Assembly (NCBI GenBank): GCA_023375675.1
Contig: JALQBC010000001.1
Location: 1,240,001-1,304,000 of the forward strand
Reading direction: 5' to 3'
DNA: 64,000 bases
Source: Cytospora piceicola
Taxonomy: Eukaryota; Ascomycota; Sordariomycetes; Diaporthales; Cytosporaceae
Positions 13,201 to 23,909 of this stretch are shown here, piece after piece (position 1 is the stretch's first letter; each line of letters starts with the position of its first letter). The position numbers and the translations under genes were made by a program. The notes under the pieces were generated by a model. The model ran no database searches. It was not told the origin of the DNA and worked only from the letters and a program-made list of their open reading frames with translations.

Positions 13201-13610
13201 CGGCCATGCTGGAGGCGGGCCGGGCGCTGGCCCCCGCGCTGCTCTTCTTCGGGTGCAGGCACCCGGGCCAGGACGACCTGTACCGCGAGGAGCTGGACAG
13301 GTGGCAGGCGGCCGGGGCCGTGGACGTGCGGCGGAGCTACAGCCGCGACGCGGCCGCCAGCGAGGGCTGCGCGCACGTGCAGGACAGGCTGTGGAACGAC
13401 CGGAGGGAGGTCCAGGCGCTGTGGGACAAGGGCGCCAAGGTGTTTGTCTGCGGCAGCCGGGAGGTGGGCGATGCCGTCCGCGAGGTGGCCATCCGGATGT
13501 ATGTGGACGGGGCCAAGGCGAACCACGGTCGGGACCTGAGCGTCGAGGAGGCGACGGAGAAGTTTGACGCCATGAGGAATGAGAGGTACTCGACTGATGT
13601 GTTTGATTAG
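10262..13610 (+). CDS. CYP505-type self-sufficient cytochrome P450/NADPH-P450 reductase
   Basis: Three exons (10262-10379, 10439-11277, 11337-13610) give 1,076 aa, the usual length of the P450foxy/CYP505 family. The N-terminal P450 domain shows the I-helix AGHETT (267-272), the ExxR helix ETLR just after the second intron, and the heme-binding loop FGNGMRACIG with Cys408. From about residue 503 a flavodoxin-like FMN domain starts (YYGSNSGTCE). An FAD domain (RQYSISS) and an NADPH-binding segment (AAGSGLAPFRGF, about 923) follow. In this family the fused enzyme hydroxylates fatty acids at subterminal positions, drawing electrons from NADPH within one chain. No N-terminal membrane anchor is evident, so it is probably soluble or peripheral. 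GC content rises sharply toward the 3' end. It stands alone, about 2 kb from its left neighbour, with no cluster genes beside it. Confidence 0.95.
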
Positions 13611-14608
13611 ATCAGTGCGGGTCTGTAAGGGAGGGGGTGTTTGGAAACAGGAAGACTTCTTCCGGTGGGGGCGGGACTGGGGAATATCATAGAATGGAAA
13701 GACATGGTCTGGGTCTTATGATAAACGGTTGGTTGTATTCCCGATGAAATCAAAGCCATTGGGCTGTTGGGAACAAGATTGAAATATATTATATGTTGTT
13801 CTTTCACGGACCTGGACATTTTCCTGGATGACATTGGGGCTTTCTGACCAAGTTCGACTACCTCAACCAAAACTCAGTCAAGCCTTTTTCAGCGCCGCCA
13901 GATGGCGAGTGTATGAGCATCTTTGGACTGAAGCGCTAATCTGTGATTACCGACGACGTTGATGCTCATTCAGCAAAAATGAGAGATTGCCATGGGTCCC
14001 AGACGACGCTGATATCAAGCCCCGATTCGAATTCGTAGCAATCGTAGGGCACTTACAATAAACGTCCTGTGCTCTGCCACTGCCCATAGAGTTTTTGGGT
14101 CGTTGCTCGCAGGGCGGAAGCTGACTAGTCTGCGTATAAATCCAGAAACCTGATTGCGGCTCGGGGAGGGCCAGGGGGGAGGTGGTCAGGTGGTCAAAGA
14201 AAGGCTATCTTCAACATCAACTATGTATACTATGAAGGATACTTTTGGGGGAGGGATTCTTTCCCAAAAGGTCAAGATCAGTCTCAAGAACACACTAAGG
14301 GTACAACATGGAGCACCTTTTCAATCCAAACCAACCCAAGGCCCATACCGGGAGATCCGGGCGAACAAACCATCAGCCTGATTAACCATTTTGCCATGCA
14401 CTTAACCCCATAGAACCGATCTGAAATCCTAAACCCAGTTTCCTTTCCACGCGCAAGACCAAACACACAATATGCCGGGATAAGAGACGGAAAGGGATAC
14501 CCTAACCGCAAATTGACACACCAAATCAAGCACACAACCCGTTCAGTAGACAGACGCGTTCCCAGGTACATTGGTGCGTGCCGTCCATCAAAACGTATCT
14601 TAATAGCC
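13611..14608. other. Intergenic region between convergent genes
   Basis: This is the 3' side of both the P450 gene and the AAA ATPase gene. No coding sequence is supported. Confidence 0.6.
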
Positions 14609-17600
14609 CTAGAAGTAACTCCTCATGGCATCCTGGTACCCCGTCCCACCTTTCACTACGAGAATGAGAGTCAGTATTTGGCTGGAAGTGAAAGAAACGG
14701 GAGCCGCGAGACATAATTTGTCGCTCCCGGATTAAACATGTCTCAGGAGTCAAGAATATCCAAACGGTGAAAACAATCGCTCTCGGATAATACTTACGGT
14801 CGCGGTCAAAGTTGACCTGAACGTCCAGGATCTGCCCGACGTGCTCCATGGAAAGCGACTCCCCCTTGTTAACCGCCAGAGCCTGGGCCCTGATAACGGT
14901 GTTTTTGATCTGGCGGCCATTAAGGTCGTGCCGGGCTAGGGTGTTGTAGTCCTCTTCCGTGAAGAACGTCACCCGCTCGTTACTGTCGCTGCCGTCGGCA
15001 ACAGCCCCGCCGTCCTTGTTCTTCTTTTTCTTCAGCTGCTGCTGCTGCTGCTGCGAGCGGGCCTTCTCCACAAACATCCTGAAGATGGCCTTCTTGGCCT
15101 TGAGGTCGAGCGGGTCGTACCGCAGCGCAATGTGGATGCGAGACTGGAAGGCGTCGTCGAATGTCTCCACGCGGTTGGTCGTGAGGAAGAGGATGCCCTG
15201 GAAGTACTCGAGCTGGCGCAGGAAGATGCTGACGAGGGCGTTGCGGTGGATGTCGTGCATGTTGCGCTTCTCCAGGAACACGTCGGCCTCGTCGAGGAGG
15301 AGGATCGCGCCCCAGGCGTGGCAGATGTCCAGAATCCTCTGCAGCTCGCCCTCGAGGACGCGCGAGTCCGTGCCTAGCTCCCCCGCCGAGACCATGTAGA
15401 GGGGGCACTTGAGCAGCTCGCTGATGCCCTCTGCCGTGAGGGTCTTGCCTGTTCCGGGGGGTCCGTGGAGGACAGCTATGGAGGGTGAGTTTGGGTGTGG
15501 TGGGGGATAACGGGGGATGACGGGGGTTAAAAAGTGAGTAGGTGAGGGTGATGGAAACTTACCAACTAGCCCCTTGCCTTTGCCCTGAATCACATCGTCG
15601 ATGCTCTCTGCAGCATGGTACTTGTGAGACTCGACGAGAGCCTGCTCGTTTTTTAGCTTTGGATTCATTGAGCAAGCCACTGTGGTGGGGGCTACAAACC
15701 TTGACGGTCTCTTTGGTCTTTGGCTCCAGGACCAGTGACTCGTACGCCTTTTCGTTCCACGAGATATCTTTGACTCCCGAGACTGTAAACTCCAGCCAGA
15801 GCTTCTCGCCAAAGGAGAAGCCGAGCACGACGGGCGAGGCGATGAGGTACTCCTCGTCAGTGAACTCGGGTGTCTTCTTGGGGTCTTTAAGCTTGGCCTC
15901 GTCGTCACTCGCGTCGAGAACGGTATCGTCGAGGCTCTCCACCTCGGAGAGCTTCTGCTTGTCGAGCTCATCGTACTCGTCCTTGGTCATGCGCACGAGC
16001 TGGATCTTACCCTTGTCATCCTTGAAGAATTTGGTAACGTACTTGACCTTCTCCTCGCCCTCCTCGAGGTCTTTGTCCTGCTGCTGCCCCCCGCCGTCCT
16101 CAGAGTCCGAGCCCTCCGCGCAGCAGCAATCTTCGTCATCCGAGTCCCCGTCATCGCTGAGGATGTCGTGCTCCTTGGGCCGAACGAGAGAGATGGGATA
16201 GTTGGGGTTGATTCGCCTGTGGATGGCCGAGTCCACCATCACGCGGCCGTTCACATTGACCTTAATTACCGACTTCTTCTTCTTGTAATAGGCCATGCCC
16301 TGATGGGACTTGTAGTGAACCCCAGAGAGGGAGACGAACTTCTTGCCCCGTTCGATTAGGTCCTCTCTCAGCTGCTCCTCGTTCTTGTGGTATTCCAGGG
16401 GGTAGCAACTCAGGCTTGTGATCTTCTTTGCGCCGCGGAACTCGCTGATTTCTTCCATCAGGTGACCGTACCCGAATTGCTTGCCGTCATACTCGAAGTA
16501 CTGCGTAGGATTAGTATTGGATTACTGAAGTCTCGTCAACTTGACCATCATCCTTACCTTTCCGTCAATAAAGTAGAATTCGCCCTTGGAGATATGATAG
16601 TGCTTCTCTGCGGTATCGACCTTGAAGACCCTCGGTTCGTCGTGCGATCCATATGTGGCTGTATAGGCGAGTGTATTTGGTTTCCAGAGTGCCCAAAGGA
16701 GGTCGAAGGTGATCAAGCCGTGCTCCAGCATTGGATAAAGGCTCTTCTTGATGTGCTCGTAGTCCTTGTCAATGTACTTGACGAGGATCTTGAGATGCTG
16801 CCGCTTCTCCTCCAGGCGCTTGGCCTCCTTCTTCCGTTCGGCCTTGTCGGACCCCGGCGGGCTTGCGACCTGGCTCTTTAGGACCTTTAGGTGCTTCCGT
16901 AGGTCCTCGAGGTAGAGGAACAGCATGTTGGGGTCCAATTTGGGTGTCTCGTCCACGAGGCTGACGCCCTTGATGTTGCCCATGACATCTTGGAGGCATT
17001 CTCGCAAAAGCTTGCTCTTGATGTCGACGACAGTAGCCTTGTACTTGCCTTCCCAGTCAAAGGTGCGGCGCACGTGGAAGCAGAAGCCGCTGTACTGCTT
17101 CTCGGTAGTGGACGCGGCCGTATCTTGCAGCTTGAAATTGTGTATCGTGTTGTCCCATACCTGATCGACACGCTTGTAGTTGGGCTTCTTGGGCTTTTGT
17201 TTCTTGGAGTCGGCCGGGTCGCCGGCTTGGGTGTTGTCCCCCAGAGCACCGCGACGTCGGGCTCCACGGTCAGCCCCCAGCGGGTCGTTCAAGGTACCTA
17301 GAAGTGCCAAGCGGTCATCTAACGCATCTCGAGCCCCTCCTGGGTCCAGACCAGCGCCTCGGCTGGGGCGACCCTGGTTTCCCAGGTTGGAGGGATAGCT
17401 GGATTGCAAGCCGCTGAGGATAGGGTAGCCTGTCCCAGAAAGGCCGGCGCCGAGCCCGGAATTCAGCCCAGCGCCATACCCAGTTTGGCCGGGGACGGCG
17501 GAAGTTGACGGCCGTGTCTGAGCAAGCTGAAAGATGCGCTGTACTTCCCGGGCCACTGCAATCCCTATGTCCTGTTTTGACATACGGTCACTGCTCTTCC

Positions 17601-18117
17601 TCTTACCGACGACGGGCTCAGCATCTTCGGCCTCGTCACTTGACGACTCCAAGTCGGAATCGGAGGAGTCTGGATCAGAGCCCGAGGCGACAGTCGGCCG
17701 CGACCTGGTCTTCGCTGGACTCTTGTGTTTCTTGGTCTTGTTGTCCATCTTCAACCTCAGAGCGTCTTGTCCCTTCTTCGTGACATACTTCCGTGGGACA
17801 ACGACCTCGAGATCACTATCCTCGCTGGCCATGTCTGACTCGGCGAGGTCGTTATCGGAAGAAGAAGACGAGGAGTCGTCGGTAGTGACACGTTTCTTCT
17901 TGCTGTTCTTCTTGTCCTTTCTCTTCAGCTTGTGATCGCTTGCATTTTTCTTTGCATTCTTCTTCCTCTTATTGTCCAGGGATTCGGTGGCGTCTTTGCT
18001 GTTCGCAGGGCTGTCGGCCGCATCGGGCGAGTCGGCCTTGACCTCAGCATCGGCACGGGGCTTGGTCGGGCCGCCGCCCTTGGTGACGATGGCGGTGTGT
18101 TGCGATAGTGACTCCAT
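14609..18117 (-). CDS. AAA+ ATPase with long charged N-terminal region (DUF7025-like)
   Basis: Five exons on the minus strand (18117-16558, 16500-15700, 15641-15563, 15475-14798, 14655-14609) give 1,054 aa. Residues 1-200 are acidic/Lys-rich and disordered with several basic NLS-like runs. A Gly/Pro-rich linker follows. The middle region (VWDNTIHNFKL..., LITFDLLWALW) resembles the DUF7025 region found in fungal AAA proteins. The single AAA+ module has Walker A GPPGTGKT (818-825), Walker B ILLLDEAD (871-878), sensor-1 TTN and an arginine-finger segment. A Q6-K4 tract sits inside the AAA lid region. The short last exon encodes KGGTGYQDAMRSYF. In this family a role as nuclear or chaperone-type remodeller is assumed rather than shown; the substrate is unknown. 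The start at 18117 is the first in-frame ATG. Confidence 0.88.
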
Positions 18118-20315
18118 ATTTTCTAAGACTGATAACGAAAACTACGTGTGGAAGGCAATCGTAGGAAGTGGAAGTGGAGGGAAGGGAGAGGCAGAATATC
18201 GAAGTCGAACTTATGTGGTCACCAACGGCGATATGGTTGATGGTGGCGGGGTGGTGGCTCAGGACTGTTGTTGTTGCCTTGCGTGTACCTGCACTAAATT
18301 ATTGGGGACAGAAAGCGGCGCAGAATAAATATGTATAATCAGTCGTGAGGCCTGTGTGACTTGGAATACTGATCAGCCCACGGTACACAGTAGAAATAAT
18401 AAGTGAAATTCGGCAGTACGACGAGTGTAATCGACTTGAGTTACCAGTTGTGGTCTAATGTGGGTACTGCTGGGTTCAGACGGCTACACCAGATGGATAG
18501 CAGTAAGTAGCGGAAGCGGAAAGTATATTTACAGGCGATGCCCAATCAATTTAATGAGGCTGTAGCCCTTTCACCGTCAGATCGTCTGAGGGGTCACGGT
18601 GCTCATTAATTTGATGTGATGGATACGTGCCTGATGCCGGGGGACTACCGTTAACCACAGAGATACGGCTGTCGGAGTTGACTCTACATGCAGGCAGGTC
18701 TTATAGAGAAACAGAATAGTTAGGTTGACTAAATAGATGGTAGGAGGGGGAATCCAATACGAGGCTGTCGTCGGGGTATGTGTGCTTCCAAGGCACCCAC
18801 AGCGTACCTTTGAGCCATCAGATGACTGCAGCTCTCGACTGCAGCTTTGCAAATAGGTAGGATAGGATATGAAGTCAGGAATAGAGCATACATGTCAGCA
18901 TGTGATTGTCTTTCATAGGTTCCATGGATCCCCTCTGCTGTGGGTTCATAGAACGTTCAACGCCTCGTTCTGCAGGGGTCCTGCAGGGTACTTTAGGTGC
19001 CCCTGATGCCCTGAGGCCCGCCGAGGTGTGGGTGGAACCTCTCTCTGCTGCAGAAGCAGAAAAACCCACACACTCACACTCTGACATTGCCAGATCCGGA
19101 TTGTATAAGCATGCAAAGTACTTCCTTCTTATGATCCTATCCCAGAGCACCAGCCATTAGAAGTGTCTATCTCCGGCGTAGACTATCCCTCGGATCCGCA
19201 GTGTGTCTAGTCCAAGCCTCTCAGGCTTGATTCCTAGGCGGCTTGACCACACGCTGCCACTATTGATTTTTAACTGCTGTTGGTTCAAGAATACTACCCA
19301 TTTATCCGGAGAAACTATAATTCGAGACCTTTAGGTCTATTCGCCGTGGTCAATCGAACGTATCAGCCTCAGAATTCAACAACAATCCGTTCTAAAAATG
19401 GCTTCAGGCCCGGGATTGGCGTCCCACCGCCTCGGGACGGCTGACGTTTCCAGTGAGTCTCCCGTCTACTATAAGCCAGCCACAAACTTTAAATCTAAAC
19501 AGGCATCATCCATACTTCCTCCAGCTCATCAATGACTGCTGTACCATCTACACATACTCCTTCCATCCTACTTGCTTGTTTCTCACGGTTGACAAAGTCT
19601 CTAGTAATTTTGATTGACAGACGTGGCAAGCCTCCGAGGGATCTCAGATGATCATTTTGGTGGGTTCTTTCCTCTAGTCTAGAAACGTGGAGGGGGCAGC
19701 AAGCCCTGGAAGGCCTGCAATACCGGTGAACAATCCTGTGATTGAGACCAGACACGTCATGTTCATTTACAATCTAGGTACTTACTTAAGTAAGTACCTA
19801 ATATTTCTGCACCGTTCCTGAGCTCCAGGGCTGTAATTATACCAAACGGGCAAATACACGCAGACAAGCATAGATGACAACGCACCATCAAGTGTCTTCC
19901 TGCTTCAGCTGACGGCTGACACGTTTGTCTCGAAGCGCGACAATGCACTTCAATGGTGCTGGAACCCGACATATCAGCTACTTGCATACAACGCGAGTAT
20001 GTGGCTCCATTATATTTACTAAATATCCTTCGATCCAACAGTTCCTGAAAGAGAAGACCAAGCGACTATACTGCTCATTCTGTAGTATAAGAAACAAGAC
20101 CGGAGAAAGACGGGGTGTGGGGGAATTACTCGTCAGTTCGCCGACCTGTAATGACATGGTCACTTTCAGTTGAGCTCCAATATGGTCAATCTTGAGGTGA
20201 TCAGATTACAACGCTGTGCTTCTCGGATGTAGTTCGCGTCACTATATTTTATGTCCATCTCAAATACCCTGCCAGCAAATCTACGTCCGGCGATTCAAAC
20301 GTGTAAGTTCCCCGT
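18118..20315. other. Intergenic region with a 26-bp perfect palindrome
   Basis: No supported gene in about 2.2 kb. Short open frames near 18.58-18.85 kb and 18.9-19.15 kb occur on both strands without family similarity I recognise. A perfect 26-bp palindrome lies at 19775-19800. Confidence 0.55.
19775..19800. repeat. 26-bp perfect palindrome
   Basis: Each arm is TAGGTACTTACTT and its reverse complement, meeting at TTAA. It is built from the same words as the dispersed TACCTAGGTA elements elsewhere in the window. Confidence 0.9.
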
Positions 20316-21431
20316 TTAACCCAGGACAGTCCTCTTCCTAGGCGAACGTCTCAGAGTCCGGGGCGTCCCGGCGTTGGATTCCGCGCTCAACTCCCTGGGC
20401 GCGTTCTTTGCCTTGGCAGGCGTGCTCGTCTTCTTCTTGGTTGCGGCCTCCTTGACCGCCTCTTGGAATTCATGCTCGGCATCCGCCTCCTCGACAGAAG
20501 GGAGCGTGGGGTACTCGACATCCTTCTCGGCACTTGTGGCGGCCTTGGTCTCTTCCACACCCTCCATCGGCTCAGCTGCTGCTTCCGTCGCCTTCTCAGT
20601 GGGCTGCTTGGTTTTCTTGACCGGGGTTGTCTTCTTGCCCTTCTTCTCGGCGCTCGTGGGGGTTTTGGTCTTCTCTACGCCCTCCATCGGCTCAGCCGCC
20701 GCGGCGGATTCCGTTGGCACCTCCTTGGCGGCCTTCTTGCCCTTCTTCCCCGGGGATGATGCCGACTTGGGCGTCCTGATTTTCTTCCCGGGGGCCGATT
20801 TGGGCTTCTCGGCCCCCGCCTTTGCGGCCTTCTCCTCCTTCCGCTTCTGCTTCAGCTCCCGGGTCTTACCCACCTGTTTCTTCACCAGCTCCTCGACCTC
20901 GGCCGTCTTCTCGCCGGTGCTCTTGGGCGTCCAGCGCCGGTAGACGGCGGCCCTCAGGGCTGCCTTCTCCTCCTGGCTGCCTGCTGCCTTGATAGCACCC
21001 TGGAACACACTCTTCCGCTGTGACAATTTTGACTGCCTGTACAGTTTTTGTCTGAGGGCTTGGCGCTTTTTCCTGGGGTCCTTTACGACTTTCTTTCCTT
21101 CCACCTCTGCCTCTCGCTTGGTGGTCTTCGCCTTGTTGAACTCTGCCTTGGTGATCTTTGGCTTAATGGCTTCCGGCTTGATAGCCTCAACCTTGGTGAC
21201 CTCCGGCTTGATGGCCTTTGCCTTGGTGGCCTTTGCCTTGGTGGCCTCTGGCTTGGTGGCCTCCGGCTTGATGGCCTTTGCCTTGGTGGCCTTTGCCTTG
21301 GTGGCCTCTGGCTTGGTGGCCTTTGCCTTGGTGGCCGCTTCTGGCTTGGTGGTCTTTGCCTTAGTGACCTTTGATTTGGTAGCCACTGGTTTGGTGGCGG
21401 GCGCCTTTGCCTTGGTGGTTCTTGGAGCCAT
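20316..21431 (-). CDS. Lys/Ala/Thr-rich basic repeat protein, probably nuclear
   Basis: Single exon of 371 aa starting MAPRTTKAKAP. An in-frame ATG lies 135 nt upstream, but the sequence after it looks like leader, so the downstream start is preferred. The first 110 residues are degenerate pentapeptides alternating TKAKA, TKPEA and IKPEA. Then come a basic segment (DPRKKRQALRQKLYRQ) and KKGKK/SPGKK-type motifs with two similar AAEPMEGVE-T blocks. The C-terminus is RRSPRKR. Composition resembles histone H1 tails, but no winged-helix linker-histone domain is visible, so I do not call it H1. A role in chromatin or the nucleolus is inference from charge only. Confidence 0.7.
   Translation of the reverse strand: MAPRTTKAKAPATKPVATKSKVTKAKTTKPEAATKAKATKPEATKAKATKAKAIKPEATKPEATKAKATKAKAIKPEVTKVEAIKPEAIKPKITKAEFNKAKTTKREAEVEGKKVVKDPRKKRQALRQKLYRQSKLSQRKSVFQGAIKAAGSQEEKAALRAAVYRRWTPKSTGEKTAEVEELVKKQVGKTRELKQKRKEEKAAKAGAEKPKSAPGKKIRTPKSASSPGKKGKKAAKEVPTESAAAAEPMEGVEKTKTPTSAEKKGKKTTPVKKTKQPTEKATEAAAEPMEGVEETKAATSAEKDVEYPTLPSVEEADAEHEFQEAVKEAATKKKTSTPAKAKNAPRELSAESNAGTPRTLRRSPRKRTVLG
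21110..21420 (-). repeat. 15-bp degenerate tandem repeat coding TKAKA/TKPEA
   Basis: On the plus strand this appears as repeats of the type GCCTTTGCCTTGGTG. It encodes the N-terminal pentapeptide array of the basic protein. Confidence 0.85.
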
Positions 21432-22316
21432 AATGATATTTTCGTAACTTGATATTTGGAGCAGATGAGGCTTGTGGGTAGACAGTTTTACTTGTTGGGA
21501 AGGTGTCTGGCCAAGAAAAGCGTTTCCAAGGTTTTGTTGGCAGTTGGTGAGTGAGTGAGTGCTCACTTATGAGGTTGTGTCCCATCTCAAAGTATTCTTC
21601 TGCCGAAATTTTCAGAAAATGGCAGGGGCACGTTCCAGGTCCAGACGCCTGTGGAACCTCTGCTGCAGCCGCCTGCAGGTAGTTGGGGAGGTGGGGCCTG
21701 CACGTCAACTCTGTCTGATCATGGGATTTTTTTTGGCATTTCAAGGCATTTCAAGGTATTTCAGGCCACTGAAGACTTGGGAGCTTAACCATCCAGTCAA
21801 CCTAATTCACTGGCATACGTCCCGATTGAGGACCCTGGTTACGGACACCGTACAAATTCGAAAATATATATATATATAACTGTGGTGCTACTCTTTTTCA
21901 TGGCTGTGTTGTTATGTCGACCTCTAATATCACGCAGCCACAACACACATGAAAAACATACAGAATAGTGAGTCAAAGAGTGGGTTGGAGTCTCGCCTCA
22001 TGCACCATGTTGTCCCAGCATGAGACAAAACTTGAAGTGCCAGTCTCGTGTAAGTAGATTACCTACTTGAGTACTATGTACAGAATATGCAGCCTGAGAT
22101 GACTTTGGCGGTCTTAACCGGATAGGACTAGGTATATCATCACCAATGCTCATGGGAGCATAGGAAAGTCCTTGGACCTTTACCGCCTAAGATCCATAGG
22201 GGAAAAAACTCATAAACTTTGAAAGCGAACCTCAACTTGGAATCATCTCACACTGTCGATCTCAAGGTCTCGATGGGCTACAACATCATAAAGCCACCAC
22301 ATCCCCAGCATAACAA
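21432..22316. other. Intergenic region
   Basis: Leader of the basic protein gene on one side and tRNA upstream sequence on the other. A (AT)n run lies near 21863-21878. No gene seen. Confidence 0.55.
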
Positions 22317-22425
22317 GGCAACATGGCCGAGTGGTCTAAGGCGCTACGTTCAGGTGATTTCTTCATAAGAAGAATTTCCAATCGTAGTCTCGAAAGGGGC
22401 GTGAGTTCGAGTCTCACTGTTGTCA
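22317..22425 (+). tRNA. tRNA-Leu (anticodon CAG) with 27-nt intron
   Basis: The acceptor stem GGCAACA (22317-22323) pairs with TGTTGTC (22418-22424), followed by discriminator A. D arm is GCCGAGTGGTCTAAGGC. The anticodon stem CTACG/CGTAG encloses loop TTCAGG-T with CAG at 22351-22353. An intron at 22355-22381 interrupts after position 37, the canonical site. A long variable arm (class II, as expected for Leu) precedes the T arm GTGAG-TTCGAGT-CTCAC. Confidence 0.95.
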
Positions 22426-22785
22426 AGTATCTTTTTTGCTGTTTTGGTGTATTTATTTTACTCCCAAGTCATGTCGATGTTGATATCAACTTAACACACT
22501 CGAGTCGACCCTCGGGTTAGGGTTCTCATTTTGGCCCCCGACTGGCAGCAGTAGCTCTTCAGCAATTTATTGAGCTTCGCGTCAAGGCGCGTCAAACGTC
22601 GATTCAACCCCACGTAACTTCCTCGACACTGGGAGTGTATAAGTGCAAAGCGTCCAAACCCCGTCCATCTACTTCTCGGACATTCGGGGCATCGGAAACC
22701 CATTGAATTGGTTCTATTCTTTCTCCCCCTCTCGTAACGTCAACAGCTTTTCCAATGCCATAGCATCTGATTGTCGCACCAAAAT
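22426..22785. other. Short intergenic region upstream of psf2
   Basis: tRNA terminator and psf2 leader; a T-rich run (CTTTTTTG) just after the tRNA at 22430-22437 could serve as Pol III terminator. Nothing else seen. Confidence 0.5.
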
Positions 22786-23646
22786 ATGGCCCATCCACTC
22801 CCACCGGGCCTGACGCCCTCTGAGGTCTCCTTCCTCTGCGAAATGGAAATGGTGACGGTCGTCCCAAGAGGGAGACTAGATGGCATAGAGCTACTCAGCG
22901 TGCGCCCCTCCTGTCCATCTGTCTTGCTACAGCCTTCGTGATCGTCGTCATGGCCGCTGACCTTCCTGGACCAGGGCACCACACCTCCCCTCCGACCACC
23001 TCACCGCGCCCAACTCCCCTTATGGCTCGCCATCCTCCTAAAGAAACAACGCCGCGCAAATATCGTACCTCCAGCATGGCTCCATCCAGCCTCCCTTGCT
23101 GAGATAATCCGGCAGGAAACGAGGGAAGATCCAACATCCTTCAGCAAACCACCACCTCAGCCAGCCCGGGGCGACAGTCGAGGCTTTGCGCACCGTATAA
23201 ACACCTCGCCGTTTGGTACTGAAGACGATGGCAGTAGCAACGGAATACTACTGTCGCCGCCCTTCCTACCCAGCTGTACCGCCGACGCCCCCGCCGGGTA
23301 TTTGCCATACCACTGGCTGGAGATGGCCGAAACATTACTCGGACACGCCGCGGACGATATGCCCGCTTCTGCAGGAGAGGTCAGAGGCCTGTTGAGGGAC
23401 CTGGTCGAGGTGCGCTCGGCCAAGCTTCGGGGGAGCACGACACAGCTCGAGGGCTTCGGCGGGGGTGTCATGAACCTGAGGGGTGTTGGTGCCATGGAAT
23501 TGGCGGAGAACAGAGGCTTTGTGCTGGGCGTTGTGGACGGTGTGCGAAAGCTCGGGGCGAGTGCGGAGGCCACTCGTAGGGAAGAAGAGGAAGAAGGCGG
23601 TGGCGCCGCGGACGACGACGAGAGCGACGAGGACATGGACTTCTGA
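22786..23646 (+). CDS. psf2: GINS complex subunit Psf2 (DNA replication)
   Basis: Two exons, 22786-22899 and 22975-23646, give 261 aa. The N-terminus [19 protein letters not shown] and the following [10 protein letters not shown] are the Psf2 family signature. Exon 2 continues with [32 protein letters not shown] and the helical domain [13 protein letters not shown]. The acidic tail [11 protein letters not shown] is typical of fungal orthologs. GINS binds Mcm2-7 and Cdc45 to form the replicative CMG helicase in the nucleus. The intron uses GTGCGC...CCAG; skipping it would break the family alignment. A region of about 35 residues between the two domains is Ser/Gly-rich and looks like a species-specific insertion. 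Confidence 0.93.
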
Positions 23647-23909
23647 TAGCCGGTGTTGGGGACGAAGTCAACGTGAAATCGCGCTACGACGGTTCACGGC
23701 ATATCTGGTCTGCAAAAAGAGTTCAAAGTCGGTATACCTCGGGATGGCATAGCTTGGCGTTACGGTTGGAGGAACCATAAAGGTAAATAAATCCTCATTT
23801 TTGCAATATATCAACGTTCACCACTGAAACTCAGAAGACCCCTTTGTGATGCTCTGTATACAGTGTCGAACTCGGCGATTACTGTAGGACCGGTTCCCAA
23901 TCCTCACGC

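Noticed and set aside
12087..13526. 479-residue open frame antisense to the P450 reductase
   Set aside because: It lies opposite a well-conserved coding exon and arises from high GC at third positions; the sequence is Arg/Gly/Val-rich with no family pattern. The same applies to the plus-strand frame 12611-13567.
20316..21431. Linker histone H1
   Set aside because: Composition fits, but there is no winged-helix globular domain.
22500..22530. Telomere-like TTAGGG word near the tRNA
   Set aside because: Only a single copy (GGGTTAGGG), not an array; no sign of a chromosome end.
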